Positions 33,665 to 39,323 of a stretch of 39,323 bases of DNA are shown here, in pieces. Origin of the DNA: Candidatus Yonathbacteria bacterium RIFCSPLOWO2_01_FULL_47_33b (GTDB lineage: Bacteria; Patescibacteriota; Minisyncoccia; Phycocordibacterales; UBA1550). Position numbers and translations under genes: made by a program. How positions within the stretch are numbered: position 1 is the first letter of the stretch; every line of letters begins with the position of its first letter. The notes below the pieces were generated by a model. The model did no database searches and was not told the origin of the DNA. It saw nothing but the letters and a program-made list of their open reading frames with translations. The stretch spans positions 1 through 39,323 of the forward strand of contig MHUW01000021.1 of NCBI GenBank assembly GCA_001823575.1, given 5' to 3'.

Positions 33665-34255
33665 CTACTTTGCGACCGAGAAGCGCGAGAAACGTGACAC
33701 GGCAATCTTTTCACCAAACTTCTGCACACCACCATCAATAAGCTCCTTGATAGTAATGTCCGGATTCTTGATGAACGCCTGACCAAGGAGGGTGCGCTCT
33801 GCAAAGTACGTAGTGAGCTTGCCCTCCATCATCTTTTCTTGAATGTCAGCAGGCTTGCCTGACTCTTCAACTTCCTTCTTGAACATTTCAATAACCTTTG
33901 CACGCACCTCCTCGGTAATCTCTGACTCTTCGATGTATGCAGGATTTGTTGCGGTGATGTGCATCGCAATATCACGCGCGAGTGCGATAAACTCATCGTT
34001 ACGTGCTACGAAATCAGTCTCACAAGAAAGCTCGATCAGGGTACCTACGGTCTTGTTGCTGTGAATATACGCATCAACAACACCGGCGCCAAGCTCGCGG
34101 TCACCCTTTTTTTCAGCGATGCCGGCACTCTTTTTGCGCAAGATAAGGAGGGCCTTTTCTTTGTCGCCACCTGTTTCCTCGAGTGCTTTTTTACACTGCA
34201 TAACAGAAACTCCTGTCATATCGCGCAATTCTTTGATTTGTTCGGTTGTGATCAT
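33665..34255 (-). CDS. tsf: Elongation factor Ts
   Basis: ELRDMTGVSVMQCKKALEETGGDKEKAL, ELSCETDFVARNDEF. Confidence 0.97.
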   Translation of the reverse strand: MITTEQIKELRDMTGVSVMQCKKALEETGGDKEKALLILRKKSAGIAEKKGDRELGAGVVDAYIHSNKTVGTLIELSCETDFVARNDEFIALARDIAMHITATNPAYIEESEITEEVRAKVIEMFKKEVEESGKPADIQEKMMEGKLTTYFAERTLLGQAFIKNPDITIKELIDGGVQKFGEKIAVSRFSRFSVAK

Positions 34256-34267
34256 GAGATAAGTCGT

Positions 34268-34295
34268 AAAGTTAAAAGTCTAAAGTCAAAAGTAA
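34268..34295. repeat. Four degenerate heptamers aaagtta aaagtct aaagtca aaagtaa
   Basis: Direct reading, between rpsB and tsf. Confidence 0.8.
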
Positions 34296-34309
34296 ATTCA
34301 ATTCTAAAT

Positions 34310-35008
34310 CTAGGCTGTACGGCCAGCCTTGTATGCGTCAACGATTTGTTTGACGAAGAATGCGATACTTGAAACCGAGCTGTCGTTGCCGGGGATAGAG
34401 AAATCGGCATCACGCAAATTACAGTCTGAGTTAGAGAGCGCTACTACGGGGATACCGAGAAACTGTGCCTCCTTGAGGGCAATCGATTCTTTTTTAGGAT
34501 CGATAATAAAGAGTGCTGCAGGAATGTCTTTCATTGAAACGATACCGGCAAAGTTTCTCTCGAGGCGCTCGATGTCCTTGTCGATAAGGAGGCGTTCCTT
34601 TTTTGTGTAGATAGCAAGCTCGCCTCTCTCGCGCTGTGCGCGAAGGTCTTCGAGACGTGCAACACGCTTTTTGATCTCAGGGAAGTTGGTGAGTACACCA
34701 CCAACCCAACGCTCAACAACGAGTGGCATGTCGATTGACATCGCGCCGTCTTCAACAGCCTTCTTTCCTTCGTTCTTGGTACCCACAAAGAGGATTTGCT
34801 TGTTGCCTGTTGCGAGCGACTTTACAAACTCCTTGGCACGCTCAAGCTCAACGCTTGTCTTTTCAAGGTCCATGATCTCAACGCCGTTCTTGACGCCAAA
34901 GATAAATGGCTTAACTGATGGATGGCGACGTGAACGCGAATAACCGAAATGTGCCCCTGCGGCAAACATGTCGGTAATAAGTGCTTCGTTCTGTACTGAT
35001 TTGGTCAT
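34310..35008 (-). CDS. rpsB: 30S ribosomal protein S2
   Basis: AGAHFGYSRSRRHPSVKPFIFG, RWVGGVLTNF, PAALFIIDPKKE, GIPVVALSNSDC. Confidence 0.97.
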   Translation of the reverse strand: MTKSVQNEALITDMFAAGAHFGYSRSRRHPSVKPFIFGVKNGVEIMDLEKTSVELERAKEFVKSLATGNKQILFVGTKNEGKKAVEDGAMSIDMPLVVERWVGGVLTNFPEIKKRVARLEDLRAQRERGELAIYTKKERLLIDKDIERLERNFAGIVSMKDIPAALFIIDPKKESIALKEAQFLGIPVVALSNSDCNLRDADFSIPGNDSSVSSIAFFVKQIVDAYKAGRTA

Positions 35009-35135
35009 AAATTATTAAATTAGCTAGGTTTTATGGTTTTAAACGTCCAAAAGAGCACTCTAGCCTTACCCTTTTGCAACTCATTGTAGGCCATATACTA
35101 CCAGACGATGACCTAAAATGCAAGGTCTTATTTCT

Positions 35136-36101
35136 TTATTCTTCCTCCGCGTCCCCTACCGTTCCCGCGGCGCAGGCTAGGGCAATAGCATCAATATTAC
35201 CGGCAAACACCTTTTCGATATTGCTCCATGACTGCTTGATGCGGTGGTCGGTGATACGGTCCTGGAGCACGTTGTAGGTACGAATCTTTTCCGAGCGGTC
35301 ACCAGTGCCAATCTGCCCTTTGCGGTCTGCCGAAACATCGCTTTCTTTTTTTACTCGGTCAATATCCTCGAGTCGTGCCATGAGCATCGACATCGCTTTT
35401 TCGCGATTCTTGACCTGGCTACGCTCGCTCGTACAGCGCACCGCAAGACCGGTCGGCTTGTGAATAATACGCACGGCCGTCTCCACCTTGTTCACGTTTT
35501 GTCCGCCGGCACCCCCCGAACGCGAAAACTCCATCTCGAGGTCAGCGGGATTGATTTCAAAACTCTTTACCGGGAATACGGGGAGTACGACTACCGATGC
35601 GGTTGAGGTGTGAATGCGACCCGCCTTCTCGGTCGCAGGAATGCGCTGTACGCGATGCACGCCTGTCTCAAAGCGGAGCATGTCGTATGCGTCTTTGCCT
35701 TTGATTTCAAACGACGCTTCCTTGTAGCCGCCCATTTCGCTTGGTGACTCATCAAGTTTTTTGAACTCCCATCCTTTCTTTTCTGCAAAGTATTCGTACA
35801 TCATCGCAAGGTCCTGCGCAAAGATAGCCGCCTCTTCCCCGCCGGCACCCGCGCGGACTTCCAAAATAATTTCTTTTGGCTTTACCTCTTCCTCTTTATC
35901 GCCCTCGATAATATCCGTCATTTGCTTTTCGAGTGCCTCAATCTGTGCACGGAGTGTCACAAGCTCGCCCTCGCCAAGCTCTGCCATAGATGGGTCACTC
36001 TCTATCATCACCCGCACAGAAGACTCTTCGCCGAGCAAGCGCTCATATTCATCTGCGAGGTATTTTGTCTTATGGTTGGCTTTGAATGTCTCGAGGTTCA
36101 T
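35136..36101 (-). CDS. prfA: Peptide chain release factor 1
   Basis: [18 protein letters not shown] (PxT), [20 protein letters not shown] (GGQ). Confidence 0.95.
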   Translation of the reverse strand: MNLETFKANHKTKYLADEYERLLGEESSVRVMIESDPSMAELGEGELVTLRAQIEALEKQMTDIIEGDKEEEVKPKEIILEVRAGAGGEEAAIFAQDLAMMYEYFAEKKGWEFKKLDESPSEMGGYKEASFEIKGKDAYDMLRFETGVHRVQRIPATEKAGRIHTSTASVVVLPVFPVKSFEINPADLEMEFSRSGGAGGQNVNKVETAVRIIHKPTGLAVRCTSERSQVKNREKAMSMLMARLEDIDRVKKESDVSADRKGQIGTGDRSEKIRTYNVLQDRITDHRIKQSWSNIEKVFAGNIDAIALACAAGTVGDAEEE

Positions 36102-36170
36102 AATTTAGTATTCTATCATGCAAAAAGAAAACCCACACAGAGAAAGCCTGCGTGAGTTTACTTGACTTCG

Positions 36171-36380
36171 CTACTTCTTTGCAGCAGCCTGGCGCTTCTT
36201 GAAACGCTCTACACGACCTGCGGTGTCGATAGTCTTTTCCTCGCCGGTAAAGAATGGGTGGCACGAGCTACAGATCTCAACATCAATCTTTGGCATCGTT
36301 GAACCAACAGTGAACTTCTCGCCGCAGGAGCAAGCAACCGCTGATTCAGTGTGGTATGTGGGGTGGATTTCTTTCTTCAT
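36171..36380 (-). CDS. rpmE: 50S ribosomal protein L31
   Basis: [28 protein letters not shown]...[13 protein letters not shown]; Met at 36380. Confidence 0.95.
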   Translation of the reverse strand: MKKEIHPTYHTESAVACSCGEKFTVGSTMPKIDVEICSSCHPFFTGEEKTIDTAGRVERFKKRQAAAKK

Positions 36381-36417
36381 ATTAAGAGACTTTACCAGAT
36401 GAGTCGGTTTTTTGCAA

Positions 36418-36551
36418 GCCCCCACACCAATACCTGCATAGCTTTTGTTCTGTTGAGCGACAAGCATTAAAGATTGAAACTAGATAATTTGTGCTTATAT
36501 GAGTATTTAGGTACTACAAAAGCAGAACCATGCAGGTATTGGTGTGGGGGC
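36418..36551. repeat. Inverted-repeat element 3 (22-bp perfect arms, CCCCCACACC core)
   Basis: gcccccacaccaatacctgcat ... atgcaggtattggtgtgggggc, 90-nt spacer. Confidence 0.9.
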
Positions 36552-36587
36552 AAGTGTATGGTAAAAAATATGCGCTATACTAACGAT

Positions 36588-37148
36588 ATGCAGAAAAAAG
36601 CCCTTATTCTCATTATTTTTGCCCTTATGGCGCTGGCGGGCGACGAATTGTCGGTGCGCATAAGCGAACCCCCTTTGGGCACCCAAGAGGCACGCTCTCT
36701 TGTCACCATTCCTGCCCCCGTAAAATACTCGGAAGGTTTCGCTACGGCGATCCGAACAATTGATGGCGACACTATTGTTATTGACATAAACGGCACTCAA
36801 GAAAAAGTCCGCCTCATCGGCGTCGATACTCCCGAGGCTGTCGACCCCCGCAAGCCCGTACAATGCTTTGGGAAAGAAGCATCAGTGTTCACCAAAAATC
36901 TCCTCGAGGGTAAGCGGGTTCGCCTCGAGGCCGACCCCTCACAAGGTGACCGCGACAAATATGGTCGCCTCCTTCGCTATGTATTTCTCTCCGACGACAC
37001 TTTTGTGAATAAAGAAATTATCGCCCAAGGCTACGGCCACGAATACACCTACCGCGCCCCCTACCAACATCAAACCGATTTCAAAACTGCTGAACGCTTC
37101 GCCCGCGAACAACAAAAAGGTCTCTGGGCGCCGGGTGTGTGTGGGTGA
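36588..37148 (+). CDS. Secreted/membrane-anchored thermonuclease (SNase-like)
   Basis: TIDGDTIVIDINGTQEKVRLIGVDTPE, DKYGRLLRYVFL, REQQKGLW; TATACT -10-like hexamer just upstream. Confidence 0.9.
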   Translation: MQKKALILIIFALMALAGDELSVRISEPPLGTQEARSLVTIPAPVKYSEGFATAIRTIDGDTIVIDINGTQEKVRLIGVDTPEAVDPRKPVQCFGKEASVFTKNLLEGKRVRLEADPSQGDRDKYGRLLRYVFLSDDTFVNKEIIAQGYGHEYTYRAPYQHQTDFKTAERFAREQQKGLWAPGVCG

Positions 37149-37180
37149 ACATCTTGAGGCAAGCACTTCATCTGCTTTGG

Positions 37181-37234
37181 TATCTCTACTTGGACATTAC
37201 TTTTACTTGGACATCGGATGTCCAAGTAGAGATA
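37181..37234. repeat. RAYT-associated palindrome copy A (core acttggacat cgg atgtccaagt, with an extra outer arm)
   Basis: 17-bp arms tatctctacttggacat/atgtccaagtagagata enclose a second acttggacat. Confidence 0.9.
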
Positions 37235-37912
37235 TTACTCTAGTAAATATCCTTCCATTTTTTTCATTTCCACTTTCTTTTTTATCATATCCTCAACGGA
37301 ACTCTCAGCAAATTTTTGGTACTCCCTTACGCTCTTGTACTGTTCAAGAATGATATCCTTATTGCAAAAATCGCCTTTCGACTTCCTTGTATATTCTCCC
37401 CAACTTGACCGACTTTTCACCAGTTTGGAGTCCTTACCTCCAAGCTGGTGAACACGGTCATTCAGATTCACATAGGCACTCGCATGCAAAAGATACTCGT
37501 TCGAATCAATATGCACTGCCTTAAATTTCCCCTGAAACAACACGCCACTTCTTTTATTTTTGTTATTGAAATACTTTGTGTAACCATTCCCTAACCGCTG
37601 CATAAATTTTTCTATCCCTTTGTCAGAAACTTGCTCAAGAATAAAATGGTAATGATTCGGATTCAAACAATAACATATAAAATTAACTAGCTTCAACTTG
37701 GACATCGGATGTCCAAGTTGGTCGGTTGAATCACTTTTGTTTTTAATAAAGGAATTCTGGTAGATGCTGCCGATTGGATCAATAACATTAAACTCTTCCA
37801 TGCTCTGCATAAAACGATTTAAGTCATCCTCATCAGAAAAGACTATGCGTTTATCAACGCCTCGATTGTAAACATGATAAAACTCGCCGTTTTCAAAAGG
37901 AATTTTCCTCAT
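37235..37912 (-). CDS. REP-associated tyrosine transposase (RAYT, Y1/HUH)
   Basis: GEFYHVYNRGVDKRIVF, CYCLNPNHYHFIL (HUH), GNGYTKYFNNKNKRSGVLFQGKFKAV, LLHASAYVNLND; Met at 37912. Confidence 0.88.
   Translation of the reverse strand: MRKIPFENGEFYHVYNRGVDKRIVFSDEDDLNRFMQSMEEFNVIDPIGSIYQNSFIKNKSDSTDQLGHPMSKLKLVNFICYCLNPNHYHFILEQVSDKGIEKFMQRLGNGYTKYFNNKNKRSGVLFQGKFKAVHIDSNEYLLHASAYVNLNDRVHQLGGKDSKLVKSRSSWGEYTRKSKGDFCNKDIILEQYKSVREYQKFAESSVEDMIKKKVEMKKMEGYLLE
37694..37720. repeat. RAYT-associated palindrome copy B, inside the transposase ORF
   Basis: caacttggacat cgg atgtccaagttg; encodes QLGHPMSKL. Confidence 0.95.
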
Positions 37913-37922
37913 ATAGAACCAT

Positions 37923-37957
37923 AATAGCACTTGGACATCGGATGTCCAAGTGCTATT
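37923..37957. repeat. RAYT-associated palindrome copy C
   Basis: aatagcacttggacat cgg atgtccaagtgctatt, 16-bp arms. Confidence 0.95.
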
Positions 37958-38117
37958 GGATGGTTTTGAACACAACGGGTTTAGTGCTGTTACATACGTA
38001 GAGCAACTTTTGAAAGCGTTTGCGGTCGCCATCACTTAAAAATATTTTTGATTTATTGTTACCACGATTATATACGTGATAAAACTCATTGATAGAGAAT
38101 TCAAAATTCCTTTGCAT
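37953..38117 (-). pseudogene. Truncated second RAYT N-terminus (54 codons)
   Basis: MQRNFEFSINEFYHVYNRGNNKSKIFLSDGDRKRFQKLLYVCNSTKPVVFKTIQ*; stop falls in palindrome C. Confidence 0.75.
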
Positions 38118-38144
38118 AAAACCATTATACTGTAAGGCCTAAAT

Positions 38145-38242
38145 TTTCCAAGGGGAGTCCTTGGAAATACAAAATGAATTTTGTATTTTTTAATTTTTTC
38201 CATTTGGGTATTCTCTCGATTTGGAGGCCTTGCCTCCAAATC
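38145..38242. repeat. Three consecutive hairpins
   Basis: tttccaagg/ccttggaaa; aaatacaaaat-ga-attttgtattt; gatttggaggc-ctt-gcctccaaatc. Confidence 0.75.
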
Positions 38243-39323
38243 TTACGGTTGCGACTCGACAGCTACCGGAGCTGGGTCTGCTACTGCTGGTGTGGGCTCA
38301 GCAGGTGCCAGCTCGGGGGTTGGCTCTGGTGCTGGCGCTTCAACTACCGTAGGTTCGGGCTCGGGGGTCGTGGCTACCGGGGTTTCTGGTGTTTGAGTGG
38401 GCTCTGTGGGTGCTTCTGGGGTTGATTCAGGGGCTACTTCAACAGCAGGTGCTTCTGCGGGAACCTCTGAAGGTGCCGGTGTTTCTGGTTCTGCTGGGGC
38501 TTCTGGCTCTGGGGTAGACACTACTATTGGTGTGCCGCACTCCCCTGCGGTGGTCTTTTGTGCGCCACTCACAACAGAGAGACAGTATGGTGCCCCCGTT
38601 GTTTCGTCGTAGAGAGTGATACCTGTTCTCTTGTCTGGAGAACCAATCTTTGCCGTCCCGCGGACTTCCAAGTCCGCAACCACCATCCTGCCCCACTCAT
38701 CAATACTCCACTTTGCTGCGGAGCCACGGATTGCTTTCACATTAACAATTTCTTGGTCGTTTAAATCAACACCAGCGGAGATGAACTTGATCCTGCCGGT
38801 AACGTCTTCTACACTCCAGAATGAGGATTCGCCGACACCGTCGACAATAGTACCACCAGATATACTGGCATCGAGTTTTGCAGCAGCGAGGTTCACAAAC
38901 ACGAGTATCTTGCCCTCTGCGCCCGAGAAGTCCTCGAGGGCGGTACCGACGATAGCACGTGTAGTGGTTGCCTTCATACCACGACCAGGAGTCGACGAGA
39001 GGGCAATAGGGTCACCGACTTTAATCTCTCCGCCTTCGTTGGTAACTTTTACCAGTACACGCCCAGAGAGCGCTACTGGTTTGAACTTGGTAGCAAGGTC
39101 AAGCCCTGTCGTGTCGCCCAGGAGAACACCCGGGTTTGTTGAGACAATACCGATGATTCTGTTTCCTCCTTCGGAGGTTGCTTTTTCAATGGAAGCACTG
39201 AGAGACTCACCGATGGAAGCCGGAATCTCGTCCTTGTATGTGGTGTTTAATTTTTCTTTGTCTTGAACACGTTTTATTTGTTCTGTTGAAGTAAGCGAAG
39301 AAGCAACCATTACAATGTCTCCT
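38243..39323 (-). CDS. C-terminal part of a large surface protein with Pro/Glu/Ala-rich tail (5' truncated by window)
   Basis: SGRVLVKVTNEGGEIKVGDPIALSSTPGRGMKAT; frame stays open through GDIVMVASS to the window edge. Confidence 0.75.
   Translation of the reverse strand, partial: GDIVMVASSLTSTEQIKRVQDKEKLNTTYKDEIPASIGESLSASIEKATSEGGNRIIGIVSTNPGVLLGDTTGLDLATKFKPVALSGRVLVKVTNEGGEIKVGDPIALSSTPGRGMKATTTRAIVGTALEDFSGAEGKILVFVNLAAAKLDASISGGTIVDGVGESSFWSVEDVTGRIKFISAGVDLNDQEIVNVKAIRGSAAKWSIDEWGRMVVADLEVRGTAKIGSPDKRTGITLYDETTGAPYCLSVVSGAQKTTAGECGTPIVVSTPEPEAPAEPETPAPSEVPAEAPAVEVAPESTPEAPTEPTQTPETPVATTPEPEPTVVEAPAPEPTPELAPAEPTPAVADPAPVAVESQP

Noticed and set aside
37181-37957. Three spaced palindromes considered as a CRISPR-like array
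   Set aside because: Copies are irregularly spaced (~490 and ~230 bp), one lies inside a coding sequence, and a RAYT explains them better.

Overview
The 39.3 kb window is a gene-dense bacterial chromosome segment, mostly minus strand. It has the hallmarks of a Candidate Phyla Radiation / Patescibacteria (Parcubacteria-like) genome: trimmed housekeeping proteins (ThrRS without TGS, short PheS, EF-Ts and RF1, a 747-aa SMC), tiny intergenic gaps and several small secreted or coiled-coil proteins. Core genes recognised: trmD, khpA, rpsP, rnr, smc-like, rnc, nusB (fused to Nudix), rpmF, rnhB, dnaE, thrS, gyrB, pheT, pheS, tRNA-Thr(UGU), tsf, rpsB, prfA, rpmE. Accessory genes: a BrnT/BrnA-like toxin-antitoxin pair, trypsin-like protease, M23 and C39-like peptidases, DUF3825-like protein, GIY-YIG protein, thermonuclease, and a REP-associated transposase (RAYT) with its palindromes. 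Observations most worth follow-up: (1) an NlpC/P60-like domain inserted in the B5 region of PheT; (2) a 1.4 kb accessory segment flanked by two diverged copies of the rnr 3' end; (3) a RAYT locus with three copies of one palindrome, one in-frame inside the transposase, plus a truncated second RAYT ending at a palindrome; (4) a GIY-YIG ORF splitting pheS/pheT between inverted arms that occur elsewhere as an uninterrupted palindrome; (5) three intergenic 22-bp inverted-repeat elements with a CCCCCACACC core in promoter regions; (6) several strongly structured intergenic elements (perfect three-way junction, 97-nt hairpin, 50-bp perfect palindrome). No rRNA or CRISPR was seen. All calls come from reading the sequence and supplied translations; no database search was run.
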